Shown: positions 1 through 9,558 of the stretch, piece by piece
How the letters are laid out: each line of letters begins with the position of its first letter
How positions within the stretch are numbered: position 1 is the stretch's first letter
Origin: Flavobacterium granuli
Lineage (GTDB): Bacteria; Bacteroidota; Bacteroidia; Flavobacteriales; Flavobacteriaceae
Direction: 5' to 3'
Length of the DNA: 64,000 nt
Assembly (NCBI RefSeq): GCF_900129705.1
Contig: NZ_FQWO01000001.1
Coordinates: forward strand, 1 to 64,000
Program-made: the position numbers and the translations under genes
The notes under the pieces: generated by a model
What the model was told of the DNA's origin: nothing
Database searches by the model: none
Seen by the model: only the letters and a program-made list of their open reading frames with translations

Positions 1-1925
1 GAATCTAAATGGTTAGCCCCTGAATAACTTGCTGATGCCGTATAGGTTCCTGCGGCCGTTGGTGCCGTAGCTGATAAAGCATAAACCGTTGGAGACACTC
101 CTGCATACATCACTGTGCGTGCTTCATTCAATCCGCCTGCACCGGTTACATTCGCTGTTCCTCCATGGGAAACTCCATCGTAAGTAGCATCGCTCACTGT
201 TACAACCGTGGCTGAAGCTGCCTTGCTGATTGTCACAGTGACAAGTGTTCTAGTAGCGCTTTTACAGCCCGTTGTAGTATTTTTAGCTTCCGCATAAGCA
301 GAATATGTACCTGCATTGGTTCCTGCAGGGGCAGTTGTTGTTGTCGTACCTGTAGCGGTAGTATACCAGTCTATGGTTTCTCCAGCAGCCACAGTTGCAG
401 AACCGGCATGAACAACCCCATCATAAGGACCAGTAAAATTCACTGCAATTGGAGCTGTTGGCAAAGCATAGACATTTACTGTTTTATTTGCAGATTTAAA
501 ACATCCAGAAGCTTCATCTGTAACAGTATAACTGATTGTAACGCTACCCGCTACAATACCACTCACAAGCCCTGTAGAATTTACTGTTGCGATTCCAGTA
601 TTTGAACTACTCCAAACGCCTCCTGGAGTTGCATTTGATAACTGCAAAGCAGAGCCAGCACAAACATTAGTACTACCGCCAGGCAATATGGAAGCCACTA
701 TTGGCAAAGGATTAACTTCGAAAGTTAAAATATTCGATTCGGCAGAACAACTAACACCATTAAGAGTTGAAGTAGCAATCCTTTTAAAAGAGGTGCTCAT
801 ATTCAAAACAGGTAGATTGTACTGACTCGATGTTTCGGTAATTGTTGTCCAGCTTATTCCTCCATCTGTGCTTTGTTGCCATATATAACTAAGAGTACCC
901 GAACCACTAGCAGCGGTTGTAACTGAAGTTATCCCCGGATCTAAACTATCACAACCTGGTCCGGGTTGAGTTGCTCCTTTGCCAATTACTCCAGCGGTAA
1001 TTCCATTAATAACAACATCAATTTTTGCTCTTGGGCTTTCACAACCTACCGTTTGACTTACATAATAAGTTGTTGTTCCTGTGGAAACGGTAGACGGTGT
1101 AGGTGCCGTAGCACTCCCTGTTCCCCCGGTCGCATTTGTGTACCACAATAAATTAGCACCATTGGCTGTCAAAGCAATTGCCGATGCGCCTTGGCAGTAG
1201 GTTACCGTACTATTTACTACAGGAGCTGTAGGTGCTGTACAAGTTATGACGTAATTTCCAGTAAATGTTTTTGCACTTGCATTAGGCATTAAATAACGTA
1301 AGGTTGGACCAGTAACACTTGTACCATCAGCAGTTATTGTTGTGCTCTCATAAGTAGTACTTCCAATTACAACTGTTGGGAAAATAAAATCAATATATTC
1401 CCTATTATTTTGTACAAATGTCTGTGGTGAAGCAGGAGGAGTAAAAGTTGCCGTAGTTAAATAAGAACCTGAAGGAACACTACCGCCAGTACCTAATCGG
1501 TAAGACACCTGTAAAGAAGTTCCGGTAGGCAGTCCTGTAGCCGCTACAGTTATATTTGCATCCGTAAAATTGCGCGTTGCAATTAATCCAGATGTTTGTC
1601 CAGTAGCCGTTAATAAAAAAGAAACTCCCAGATGGTTATCTTTAATTAAAAACAGATTATTGAAAATAGCACCATTAGAATCAGCCACAGCAGTCATGTC
1701 GTGTGGAAGAAGGCAAGTTGCCGGCTTTGGGGTTTCATCAAAATGTAAAGTCACGGTTTCCCCAGGCAACCATCCTGTACCGCTAATAATTACATACTCA
1801 CCGGGAGCATAATCCTCTTTATCAGTAGTAACCGTTGCCTGCCCAAAAGCTGCACCAGCAAAAAATAAATTGGCAATAAAAAAAACAATCGTTAAAAATG
1901 CGGACTTAGGTAGAAATGTTTTCAT
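1..1925 (-). CDS. Large secreted Ig-like repeat adhesin, 5' part only (continues beyond window start)
   Basis: An open minus-strand frame runs from an ATG at 1925 off the left edge, about 641 codons without a stop. It opens with a signal peptide (MKTFLPKSAFLTIVFF..., probable cleavage after AFG at about residue 29). Next comes a segment around TTDKEDYAPGEYVIISGTG, typical of bacterial surface-protein beta domains. Later parts include an Ig/PKD-like unit near residue 240 (TYCQGASAIALTANG), a Big_2-like unit near 410-465 (SSNTGIATVNSTGLVSG), and MBG-like repeats from about 485 on (ATYDGVSHGG). It is rich in Thr, Ser, Ala, Val and Gly with few Cys, as in Flavobacterium cell-surface adhesins that carry a C-terminal type IX secretion sorting domain. 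That end lies outside the window, so type IX export is inference. Short plus-strand frames here are antisense shadows. Confidence 0.85.
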   Translation of the reverse strand, partial: MKTFLPKSAFLTIVFFIANLFFAGAAFGQATVTTDKEDYAPGEYVIISGTGWLPGETVTLHFDETPKPATCLLPHDMTAVADSNGAIFNNLFLIKDNHLGVSFLLTATGQTSGLIATRNFTDANITVAATGLPTGTSLQVSYRLGTGGSVPSGSYLTTATFTPPASPQTFVQNNREYIDFIFPTVVIGSTTYESTTITADGTSVTGPTLRYLMPNASAKTFTGNYVITCTAPTAPVVNSTVTYCQGASAIALTANGANLLWYTNATGGTGSATAPTPSTVSTGTTTYYVSQTVGCESPRAKIDVVINGITAGVIGKGATQPGPGCDSLDPGITSVTTAASGSGTLSYIWQQSTDGGISWTTITETSSQYNLPVLNMSTSFKRIATSTLNGVSCSAESNILTFEVNPLPIVASILPGGSTNVCAGSALQLSNATPGGVWSSSNTGIATVNSTGLVSGIVAGSVTISYTVTDEASGCFKSANKTVNVYALPTAPIAVNFTGPYDGVVHAGSATVAAGETIDWYTTATGTTTTTAPAGTNAGTYSAYAEAKNTTTGCKSATRTLVTVTISKAASATVVTVSDATYDGVSHGGTANVTGAGGLNEARTVMYAGVSPTVYALSATAPTAAGTYTASASYSGANHLD

Positions 1926-2316
1926 ATTTATCGAATTAGAAATAATAAAATAACGAATATGGAATGCCTAACTATAATAATGTAAAATCAGTCGAATGAA
2001 GTTTCTCTCTTTTTTGATTTTACCGCAACAAACTCTTTATATTAACAACAAAAGCATAAGTATAAATCATTAAATGACAAATACTTAACACTAATTTATA
2101 TAATTAAGAATACATTAGTCCACTTTTTAATACATTTTCGATTAAAGGAATGAAAAGCTCTTTCAATTGCATCTTTTAGTTTTTTGAAAGACTGAAAGAA
2201 TAAAAAAATTAGAATAAATTCAATTTTCGAACTCATTTTCAACGCATAAAAAAACCTGTCCAAAATAATTGAACAGGTTTTTTATTTATAATTAAAAAAG
2301 AATCTTTTTCCAGATT
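1926..2316. other. Intergenic region, adhesin start to dsbD end
   Basis: About 390 AT-rich bases between two minus-strand genes. It should hold the adhesin promoter and leader, but I could not pick out a convincing TTG/TAnnTTTG pair. The only clear element is the dsbD terminator at 2249-2285. No small ORF is supported. Confidence 0.5.
2249..2285 (-). terminator. Rho-independent terminator after dsbD
   Basis: Inverted repeat AACCTGT (2253-2259) / ACAGGTT (2273-2279) with a 13-base loop, flanked by A-run and T-run so it works on the minus strand 30-60 bases after the dsbD stop. Confidence 0.75.
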
Positions 2317-4362
2317 TTACTTTTTAAAATTTGAAATTCCGGCTTTCAACCAAGTTTCATATTCGTTTACGCCTACATAACTTATCGTTGGTTTTTCAGC
2401 GTTCAAATTATTTCCTTCTAAATCTGTAATCACATATAAGGGTTGGGTATTGGTTTTGTATTTTGTGATCATAAAATCTGTCCATTTATCGCCCACTGTT
2501 TCAATTTCTGAGCCTGTTGTTTTAGAAACAAACTGTTCATTTTTAGGCAATTCTCTCTTATCATCCACATATAAAGAGATAAGAACCACTTCATTGTTTA
2601 GAATAGGCAACACCTTTGCGTCAGACCAAACGTTGTTTTCCATTTTTCTGCAATTCACACAAGCATAACCCGTAAAATCGAGCATAATAGGTTTATTTAC
2701 CGTTTTAGCATAGGCCAATCCTTTTTCATAATCATCAAAGACCATAATTCCATGTGGACCACTTTTGGCTCCATCAGGCAAAACTGCATCAGCTGACACA
2801 CTTCCTCTGGAACCACCTACTCCAAACGGACTTTCACTGTATTCCATTGGAGGAGGGAAAGCACTTATCATTTTTAAAGGCGCTCCCCAAAGTCCGGGTA
2901 TCATATAAACTGTAAATGTTAATACCAATAATCCCATCATTAGTCTTCCTACCGAAATATGTGTGATTGGGCTGTCATGCGGTAAACTGATTTTTCCGAA
3001 TAGATAAAAAGCCAATGAACCAAAAATGGCAATCCAAATGGCTAAGAACACTTCTCTTTCCAATAGATGCAATTGTAATACAAGATCAGCATTTGATAAG
3101 AATTTGAAAGCCAAGGCCAATTCCAAAAATCCTAAAACCACTTTCACTGTGTTCAACCAACCCCCTGATTTAGGCAAAGAGTTTAACCATCCCGGAAACA
3201 TCGCAAAGAGCATAAAAGGTAAGGCTAAAGCCAATGAAAAACCAAGCATCCCAATTATTGGAGCAATACCACCTTTGGAAGCCGCTTCGACTAAAAGTGT
3301 TCCTACAATAGGTCCTGTACAAGAGAAGGAAACGATTGCCAAGGCCAAGGCCATAAACAAAATTCCCACAATACCGCCTCTATCCGCCTGACTGTCTACC
3401 TTATTTGCCCATGAATTAGGCAACATAATTTCGAATGCACCCAAAAATGAAGCAGCAAAAACAACCAATAAAAGAAAGAAAATAATATTAAACCACACAT
3501 TAGTAGACAAGGCGTTCAACGCATCAGCGCCAAAAACAGCTGTAACTAGCGAACCCAATAAAACGTAAATTAAGATAATCGAAACTCCATAAATAATGGC
3601 ATTTCTCACACCTTTAGCTTTAGTTTTGCTTTGTTTGGTAAAAAAACTCACCGTCATAGGGATCATCGGAAAAACACATGGTGTCAATAAGGCTGCAAAA
3701 CCGGATAGGAATGCTATAAAAAATATAGACCAAAGTCCTCTTTTCGAATCGGATGTTGTTTCGTCAACGGTATCTTTTACCGGAGCAGTAGTCGCTTCCA
3801 TATAATTACTGGCCCCTAAACTAGGTGCAGCAAGTGTATCTGTTTTTGTTGAATCTGTCGCAACAGGAACAACAGCTTCTTCCGTTTTTGAAGTCGCCGC
3901 TTCGGGACTAAAGGCCGGAAGAGCAAAACTAAATTTCTTTTCTACATTGATACAAACCTCTTTACAAACTTGGTAATTTAATTCCACGTCAATTTTAGCA
4001 AGTTTTGGATTGGTTACCTTAACTTCTTGTCGTATTTGGGCCTTAGTCTCAAAAAAGGTTTCATCAACTTCAAAAATATCATTATAAGCCGTTCTTGTTT
4101 TACTTTCTTTGGCTTTACCAATAAGAGTAAAGTTGTCTTTTTGATTTTTAAAAACAACTTCTAACGGCAGTGGACCGCCATCTTTGGTAAACTGGGAATA
4201 CAGATGCCAGTCTTTTTCGATAACGGCATCAAAGATTAATATATAAGTGTTATCGGATTTTTTTTCAATTTTAGTAGTCCATTTTGCCGGATCCAGTATC
4301 TGCGAATTTACATTGGCAAAAGCTAAAAAAGCAAGCAGTAAAAAAACAACTTTTTTCTTCAT
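2317..4362 (-). CDS. dsbD: Thiol:disulfide interchange protein DsbD-like
   Basis: 681 aa membrane protein that carries reducing equivalents from cytoplasmic thioredoxin to the periplasm. Signal peptide at 1-20. N-terminal DsbD-alpha domain at about 25-150 with Cys133 and Cys137 (VCKEVC). Central CcdA-type membrane domain at about 210-480, with the conserved Cys229 (LLTPCVFPMIP) and Cys348 (SFSCTGPIVG). C-terminal thioredoxin fold with a CVNC active site at 568-571. All three redox modules and their cysteine pairs are present, as in full-length DsbD. The gene lies 31 bases downstream of tilS on the same strand and ends in a hairpin, so it is probably last in the pabB-tilS-dsbD run. Confidence 0.92.
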   Translation of the reverse strand: MKKKVVFLLLAFLAFANVNSQILDPAKWTTKIEKKSDNTYILIFDAVIEKDWHLYSQFTKDGGPLPLEVVFKNQKDNFTLIGKAKESKTRTAYNDIFEVDETFFETKAQIRQEVKVTNPKLAKIDVELNYQVCKEVCINVEKKFSFALPAFSPEAATSKTEEAVVPVATDSTKTDTLAAPSLGASNYMEATTAPVKDTVDETTSDSKRGLWSIFFIAFLSGFAALLTPCVFPMIPMTVSFFTKQSKTKAKGVRNAIIYGVSIILIYVLLGSLVTAVFGADALNALSTNVWFNIIFFLLLVVFAASFLGAFEIMLPNSWANKVDSQADRGGIVGILFMALALAIVSFSCTGPIVGTLLVEAASKGGIAPIIGMLGFSLALALPFMLFAMFPGWLNSLPKSGGWLNTVKVVLGFLELALAFKFLSNADLVLQLHLLEREVFLAIWIAIFGSLAFYLFGKISLPHDSPITHISVGRLMMGLLVLTFTVYMIPGLWGAPLKMISAFPPPMEYSESPFGVGGSRGSVSADAVLPDGAKSGPHGIMVFDDYEKGLAYAKTVNKPIMLDFTGYACVNCRKMENNVWSDAKVLPILNNEVVLISLYVDDKRELPKNEQFVSKTTGSEIETVGDKWTDFMITKYKTNTQPLYVITDLEGNNLNAEKPTISYVGVNEYETWLKAGISNFKK

Positions 4363-4393
4363 AAGTATTTATTTAAACATTTAGTGGTATTTT

Positions 4394-5722
4394 TTAGAAT
4401 CCTTGGCTTCCATCTTCTAACTCTATTTTTAATATATTTTTTGTTGAATTAATAATTCTAAATCGTTCGTCTTGTCGAAGCCCTACAATCCAAACAATTC
4501 TATTGCCGGACCATAAAATCCAGCTATTTTCCTTTTGTATTAAGGATAATTTTTCATCTTTAAAAAATTTACTCACTTTCTTAGACTTCCCTTCCATCCC
4601 GAAAGGTTGAAAAGAATCTCCTTGTTTCCATCTTTTTAAAACCAATGGAAATTCTAATTGATCTTCGTCGACAAATATAGCGGTATTTGTAGGAAGGCTA
4701 AGATCGGATACTTTGCAAAACGAAAGATTTAAGGGTAAATTAACTTCTGTACTATTTTTATTGACAAAATATTCTGATTTTTCCTTTTCAGCATGTATTG
4801 GGCTCAGAATTAAAGAATCTCTGTCTTTCAACAATCGAAAATCGGCCGAGAAAACTTGCTTGCCAGATTGGCTTTCAACTAAATCATACACATCATTCCA
4901 GCTCGAAAATCCAAACTCGTGCAACCATTGGTACAAATACGATTTGTAATTGGGTAATCTTTTCAATTGTTTTAAATCAAAATAAATTTCGTCCTCTTCC
5001 TTTTTAGCCAGCTGCTGGTACACTATAATAGAAGCATCTTCAAGCATGGTTTGGGCATCCTGTAAATAAGATTGTGTTTTTTGAAAAGAAGCAATAAACT
5101 GCGGATTCAACTCCTTAAACAGCGGAACCAAATCATGTCTGATTTTATTTCGCAAATACTTATCCGAAGCATTGCTGCTGTCTTCCCTCCATTGAATGGT
5201 ATTCTCGGCCGCATAATTAGCGATCTCTTCGCGAGAAAACAACAAAAGCGGTCGGATTATCTTGTCATTTTGTTCTGGAATCCCAACCAAACCCTCCAAA
5301 CCCGTTCCCCGACTTAGGTTTATCAAAAAAGTTTCCAAATTATCATCGGCATGATGGGCCGTGAGTACATAGTCATAATTTTCTGTCTCCAAAAGCTCAT
5401 AAAACCAGTTGTAACGCAAATCTCTCGCGGCTAGCTGCGTAGAAAGCTTATAGTCTTTGGCAAAAGCCTCAGTATCAAATTGGGTCACAAAAAGTGGAAT
5501 TTCATTCGTAGCGGCATATTCCTGAACAAAAGTCTGATCTCCGAAACTCTCCAGTCCTCGAAGCTGAAAATTGCAATGGGCAAGCGCTATATCAAAATTC
5601 AATTGCTGAAACAAATGACTCATCACCATGCTGTCTAAACCACCGCTGGTTGCCAAAAGGAGTTTTTTGTTTTCAAGAAACTGAAAATTTTCAACGATAT
5701 GTTTTTTAAATCTGGCTAGCAT
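4394..5722 (-). CDS. tilS: tRNA(Ile)-lysidine synthase
   Basis: 442 aa. TilS adds lysine to C34 of the CAU-anticodon isoleucine tRNA, changing codon reading from AUG to AUA. The PP-loop SGGLDS lies at 26-31, and a second conserved stretch, LTAHHADDNLETFL, near 120 is typical of the N-terminal ATP-pyrophosphatase domain. The C-terminal part (WKQGDSFQPFGMEGKSKKVSKFF) matches the TilS substrate-binding domain. Length is normal. It sits 49 bases after pabB and 31 before dsbD on the same strand. Confidence 0.95.
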   Translation of the reverse strand: MLARFKKHIVENFQFLENKKLLLATSGGLDSMVMSHLFQQLNFDIALAHCNFQLRGLESFGDQTFVQEYAATNEIPLFVTQFDTEAFAKDYKLSTQLAARDLRYNWFYELLETENYDYVLTAHHADDNLETFLINLSRGTGLEGLVGIPEQNDKIIRPLLLFSREEIANYAAENTIQWREDSSNASDKYLRNKIRHDLVPLFKELNPQFIASFQKTQSYLQDAQTMLEDASIIVYQQLAKKEEDEIYFDLKQLKRLPNYKSYLYQWLHEFGFSSWNDVYDLVESQSGKQVFSADFRLLKDRDSLILSPIHAEKEKSEYFVNKNSTEVNLPLNLSFCKVSDLSLPTNTAIFVDEDQLEFPLVLKRWKQGDSFQPFGMEGKSKKVSKFFKDEKLSLIQKENSWILWSGNRIVWIVGLRQDERFRIINSTKNILKIELEDGSQGF

Positions 5723-5771
5723 CTTTCAAAAATTAAAAATTAAACTCTACTATCGAATAATAAAAGGGCAA

Positions 5772-7058
5772 CTATTGTAAAACTTCCTGCATGGCTTTTG
5801 CTTTAAGCAAACACTCTTCATATTCCCTCTCGGCTATGGATTGCGAGGTGATCGCACTTCCTACAGAAAAAGAAACGTATTGCTTCTCTTGATTGTATAA
5901 AATACTGCGAATGACCACATTGAAATCAAAATCGCCATTTGGCGCAAAATAGCCCACTGTTCCACTATACAAACCTCGTTTTGTTTCTTCCAATTCTTCG
6001 ATAATTTTCATTGCCGAAATTTTTGGCGCTCCCGTCATGCTTCCCATAGGAAAAGTAGCTTTAATAGCGTCAATGACATTGAATTGCGGATCTAGTTTTG
6101 CGGTGATGGTCGATATCATTTGGTGCACCTGCATAAAGGAATAAATCCCACATAATTCGTCCACGGCAACTGATCCTTTTTGGGCTATTCGGGATAAATC
6201 ATTCCGAACCAAATCAGTAATCATAATATTTTCGGCGCGTTCTTTTGGGTCTAACGCTAACTGATTTTTAGCATTTTCATCTTCGATTGGATCGGAAAAA
6301 CGTTTAGAAGTTCCCTTAATAGGCTGTGAAATCAACTTTTCTCCTTCTTTTTTAAGATACCTTTCCGGTGTAGCCGAAAGTAAAAAATGTTTGTTATTTT
6401 TAAAAAAAACGGCAAAAGGAGGTTTGGAAATTTCGTTTAATTTTTTGAATTTATCGAATGGATCAATACGAGCATTTTCGGCATAAAATTCCATGCAAAA
6501 ATTAGCTTCATACATATCTCCCTGATGTATATGAGCGAGCATTTTGGAAACTTTTTGGAGATAGCTTTCTTTGGAAATCCGTTGTTGAATTAACAAACTT
6601 TCTGCTGTTTCCAGTTGCTGCATTTGACTGTTTTCTATTTCTTCAAAATCTTGTTCCAATTCTTCATCGCACATGGTGAGATAAGAGATTTCGAGCTGAT
6701 TCCCTTTCAGCAAAAATATTTTTTTAGGTTGAAAGAAAAAGAGATCCGGAAAATCCAGCCCGTCAAAGTTATTGGATTCTAATGCTTCGATGTCATTTTT
6801 TAAATCGTAAGCCAGATAACCAAAAAGCCAGTCTTTAGTTGTTTGCTGGTACTGTTTTAAATCTTCAAAAGCATTATAATAATCTGTTTTTAAAGACGTA
6901 AAAGCATCCACTGCCAGAATACAATCGTAACTGGAATATTCTTGCGGATAATCATTACTATCCATAAAGATAACTTCCCGAAATTGTTGTGCCCAAAATA
7001 AAAGTTGTTGTTTAAACAATTTTGCATCGGGAATAGGCTTATAAACTGAAGTTCTCAA
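5772..7058 (-). CDS. pabB: Aminodeoxychorismate synthase component I
   Basis: 428 aa chorismate-binding enzyme for the 4-aminobenzoate branch of folate synthesis. The PIKGT motif at 246-250 carries the Lys (K248) characteristic of PabB; anthranilate synthase TrpE has PIAGT. The C-terminal chorismate-binding signatures are present: MITDLVRNDLSRIA, FPMGSMTGAPKISAM and YSGTVGYFAPNGDFDFNVVIRS. No glutaminase subunit gene (pabA) is adjacent. It is first of a minus-strand run with tilS and dsbD. Confidence 0.92.
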   Translation of the reverse strand: MRTSVYKPIPDAKLFKQQLLFWAQQFREVIFMDSNDYPQEYSSYDCILAVDAFTSLKTDYYNAFEDLKQYQQTTKDWLFGYLAYDLKNDIEALESNNFDGLDFPDLFFFQPKKIFLLKGNQLEISYLTMCDEELEQDFEEIENSQMQQLETAESLLIQQRISKESYLQKVSKMLAHIHQGDMYEANFCMEFYAENARIDPFDKFKKLNEISKPPFAVFFKNNKHFLLSATPERYLKKEGEKLISQPIKGTSKRFSDPIEDENAKNQLALDPKERAENIMITDLVRNDLSRIAQKGSVAVDELCGIYSFMQVHQMISTITAKLDPQFNVIDAIKATFPMGSMTGAPKISAMKIIEELEETKRGLYSGTVGYFAPNGDFDFNVVIRSILYNQEKQYVSFSVGSAITSQSIAEREYEECLLKAKAMQEVLQ

Positions 7059-7323
7059 AAAATATGTTCTTTAAAATTCAAAATTACGATAAAAAATATC
7101 CATAAATAATCGATTATCAGAAAATTAGTCCCTTTTTTTCGTAAATTTACATTAATCTATTGAGTTTAAAACTCTTAATTCCATTCATCAGGATTTCTAA
7201 AAAATCGTGAGTTTGGCTTTTAAAAAGCTCTCGAAAGTCGGCAAACGAATTATACGGTTCCGCAAAATTATAGTTGGACATGTGGAACTCTTTTTAGTCT
7301 TTAAACCACTAAACCTAAATACT

Positions 7324-7704
7324 ATGAAAATCGCAACTCTTATTATTCGAACTATGCTTGGGTTATTGTTTCTCTATACCTCCATCAGTTACTTTTTTCA
7401 CCTAACACCTGAGCCTGCATCCACGGGAGAATTCAAAGCATTTCAAGTAGGCTTGGTAGCATCTACCTACTTAATCCCTTTGGCAAAAACACTCGAACTA
7501 TTATGTGGATTATCCTTCGTTACTGGTAAATATATGACATTGGCCAACCTTGTTATTTTTCCGGTAACCATAAACATTTTACTGATCAATTACTTTTTGA
7601 CTCCAGAGAACTTGCCTATTGCTCTTTTTGTTTTCGTCGGCAACATCTTTCTAATTTTTACCCATTGGAAAAACTATAAAGGTCTTTTCATTGCTGACAA
7701 TTAA
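7324..7704 (+). CDS. DoxX-family membrane protein
   Basis: Small integral membrane protein of about 126 aa when started at the ATG at 7324 (MKIATLIIRTMLGLLFLY). This start puts a hydrophobic helix at the N-terminus, as in the family. The same frame is open upstream to a GTG at 7207, but the extra 39 residues are basic and not membrane-like, so I do not include them. Four hydrophobic segments can be seen. DoxX-like proteins are often linked to redox or quinone functions, but this member's role is unknown. It converges on lpdA and shares a hairpin with it. Confidence 0.75.
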   Translation: MKIATLIIRTMLGLLFLYTSISYFFHLTPEPASTGEFKAFQVGLVASTYLIPLAKTLELLCGLSFVTGKYMTLANLVIFPVTINILLINYFLTPENLPIALFVFVGNIFLIFTHWKNYKGLFIADN

Positions 7705-7740
7705 ATAGCTAACCCATTATAATTTGACCCTATTTACAAT

Positions 7741-7774
7741 AAAAAAACCGTTCAAATTGAACGGTTTTCTTGTT
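7741..7774. terminator. Bidirectional terminator between DoxX gene and lpdA
   Basis: Near-perfect palindrome AAACCGTTCAA / TTGAACGGTTT with A-run to its left and T-run to its right, placed between two convergent stops. Confidence 0.8.
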
Positions 7775-7789
7775 TGATCTTTTAAGAAA

Positions 7790-9193
7790 CTATACGTGTA
7801 GAGCTCTATTGTCAGTAGCGGCCAAGGCTGCTTCTTTTATTGCTTCTGCAAATGTAGGATGCGCATGAGACATTCTTGAAATATCTTCAGCAGAAGCTTT
7901 GAATTCCATTGCAGTAACTGCTTCAGCGATCAAATCGACTGTTCTGGCTCCAATCATATGAACTCCCAGGACTTCATCCGTTTTTGCATCGGCAAGGATT
8001 TTCACAAAACCATCCAAATCTCCACTCGCTCTGGCACGACCTAGCGCTTTGAAAGGAAAACTTCCTACTTTGTATTCAACACCAGAAGCTTTCAATTGCT
8101 CTTCTGTTTGTCCTACTGCAGCCACCTCTGGCCAAGTGTACACAACACCTGGAATTAAGTTGTAATCGATATGTGGTTTTTGACCGGCAATTATTTCAGC
8201 AACCATAGTTCCTTCTTCTTCTGCTTTGTGTGCCAACATCGCTCCGCGAACCACGTCACCAATAGCATAAATATTAGAAGCTGAAGTTTGCAAATGATCG
8301 TTTACTTCTACTTGTCCTCTATCGGAAATTTTTACTCCCGCTTTGTCCGCATTCAATCCGTCAGTGTAAGGACGACGCCCTACAGAAACCAAAGCGTAAT
8401 CCCCTTCAAGAGTGATTGTTTCTCCTTTTGCATTTTCGGCCTGAACTGTCACTGCATCTCCGTTTCTTTCTACTGATTGTACTTTGTGTGAAACGTAGAA
8501 CTTCATTCCTTGTTTCTTCAAGACTTTAGTCAATTCTTTAGACAATGAGCTGTCCATTCCGGGAATGATTCGGTCCATAAATTCCACTACGGATACTTGT
8601 GCGCCTAATCTTAAATATACCTGACCTAATTCGATACCAATTACTCCACCACCAATGATTACAAGATGTTTTGGAACTTCTTTAAGTGCCAAAGCTTCGG
8701 TTGAAGTAATGATTCTTTCTTTGTCAATTTTGATAAATGGCAAAGAAGATGGCTTAGAACCTGTTGCAATGATGATATTTTTACCTTCAATTGTTTCGGT
8801 TGTTCCGTCTTCTTTAGCGATAGCCACATGAGTTGCATCTACAAAAGAGCCCAAACCATTAAAAACAGTTATTTTATTCTTATCCATTAAGTAATTAATC
8901 CCGCCAGAAGTTTGGTCTACCACTGCTTTTTTACGGGCAATCATTTTCTCCAAGTTTACTTTCACTTCACCAGAAACTTCAATTCCATGATCTGCAAAAT
9001 GCTTAATTTCTGCATAATGATGAGAAGATGATAATAATGCCTTAGACGGAATACAGCCTACATTAAGACAAGTTCCTCCAAGATTGGAATATTTTTCAAT
9101 AATTGCTGTTTTGAAACCTAGCTGTGCACAACGAATCGCTGATACATATCCTCCTGGGCCAGAACCTATAATGACTACGTCAAATGAACTCAT
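7790..9193 (-). CDS. lpdA: Dihydrolipoyl dehydrogenase (E3)
   Basis: 467 aa flavoprotein that reoxidises dihydrolipoamide in 2-oxoacid dehydrogenase complexes or the glycine cleavage system. FAD-binding GSGPGG is at 11-16; redox disulfide Cys42/Cys47 lies in GGTCLNVGCIPSK; a second NAD-binding glycine motif is IIGGGVIGIELG; the C-terminal HAHPTFAEAIKE carries the His-Glu catalytic pair. I chose the ATG at 9193 (MSSFDVVIIG) because it begins directly before the FAD strand; an upstream in-frame ATG at 9232 would add 13 unlikely residues. No E1 or E2 genes are nearby. Confidence 0.95.
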   Translation of the reverse strand: MSSFDVVIIGSGPGGYVSAIRCAQLGFKTAIIEKYSNLGGTCLNVGCIPSKALLSSSHHYAEIKHFADHGIEVSGEVKVNLEKMIARKKAVVDQTSGGINYLMDKNKITVFNGLGSFVDATHVAIAKEDGTTETIEGKNIIIATGSKPSSLPFIKIDKERIITSTEALALKEVPKHLVIIGGGVIGIELGQVYLRLGAQVSVVEFMDRIIPGMDSSLSKELTKVLKKQGMKFYVSHKVQSVERNGDAVTVQAENAKGETITLEGDYALVSVGRRPYTDGLNADKAGVKISDRGQVEVNDHLQTSASNIYAIGDVVRGAMLAHKAEEEGTMVAEIIAGQKPHIDYNLIPGVVYTWPEVAAVGQTEEQLKASGVEYKVGSFPFKALGRARASGDLDGFVKILADAKTDEVLGVHMIGARTVDLIAEAVTAMEFKASAEDISRMSHAHPTFAEAIKEAALAATDNRALHV

Positions 9194-9262
9194 AGTATAT
9201 TTATTTTTAATGTGTTTTATAAATGGTTGCACAAAATTAAGGAATTAAGTTTTGTTTAAAGT

Positions 9263-9558
9263 TTAAAGTTTGAGTTTTTTCTCAGGATTTCTAGAAGTAT
9301 GAAAAATGAAATGTATGATAACATCATTTTCTATAATTTCAAAAATTATTACAAAAGAAATTTTGACAAAATCAATTCGCGAAAACCGGGTGCTTTCTTA
9401 ATTCCGAACAGCTTAGGATTTGTTTTTAAAATCTTAAAATAACCTTTTAAATAAATCAAAAAATGCTTACCTAAACCTTTACTTTTACTTTCATAAAATT
9501 TAATAGATTCATCAATTTCAATTTCTGCCAAATCTAAAATTATAATATTAAAAACCAT
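9263..9558 (-). pseudogene. RelE/ParE-family toxin, disrupted by a one-base frameshift
   Basis: From the ATG at 9558 the frame encodes a ParE/RelE-like N-terminus (FNIIILDLAEIEIDESIKFY) and a typical middle (PGFRELILSKF), then stops at 9349 after 69 residues. The missing C-terminal strand lies in the next frame, from 9352 to a TAA ending at 9263: VIIFEIIENDVIIHFIFHTS, followed by RNPEKKLKL. Adding one C at about 9355-9357, so that TTTCTTTTG becomes TTTCCTTTTG, joins the frames as KFPFVIIFE and gives a normal 98-residue toxin. The start overlaps the antitoxin gene by 11 bases. As read, the toxin lacks its last beta-strand and the conserved terminal basic region and is probably inactive. A sequencing error in the short homopolymer is the main alternative. 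Confidence 0.85.

Noticed and set aside
408-1812. Several plus-strand ORFs of 60-80 codons
   Set aside because: They are antisense to the Ig-repeat adhesin frame, which has a signal peptide and clear repeat domains.
9349-9558. A complete 69-residue toxin
   Set aside because: The family needs about 95 residues, and the missing C-terminus is found intact in the next frame, so this is a broken gene rather than a short one.
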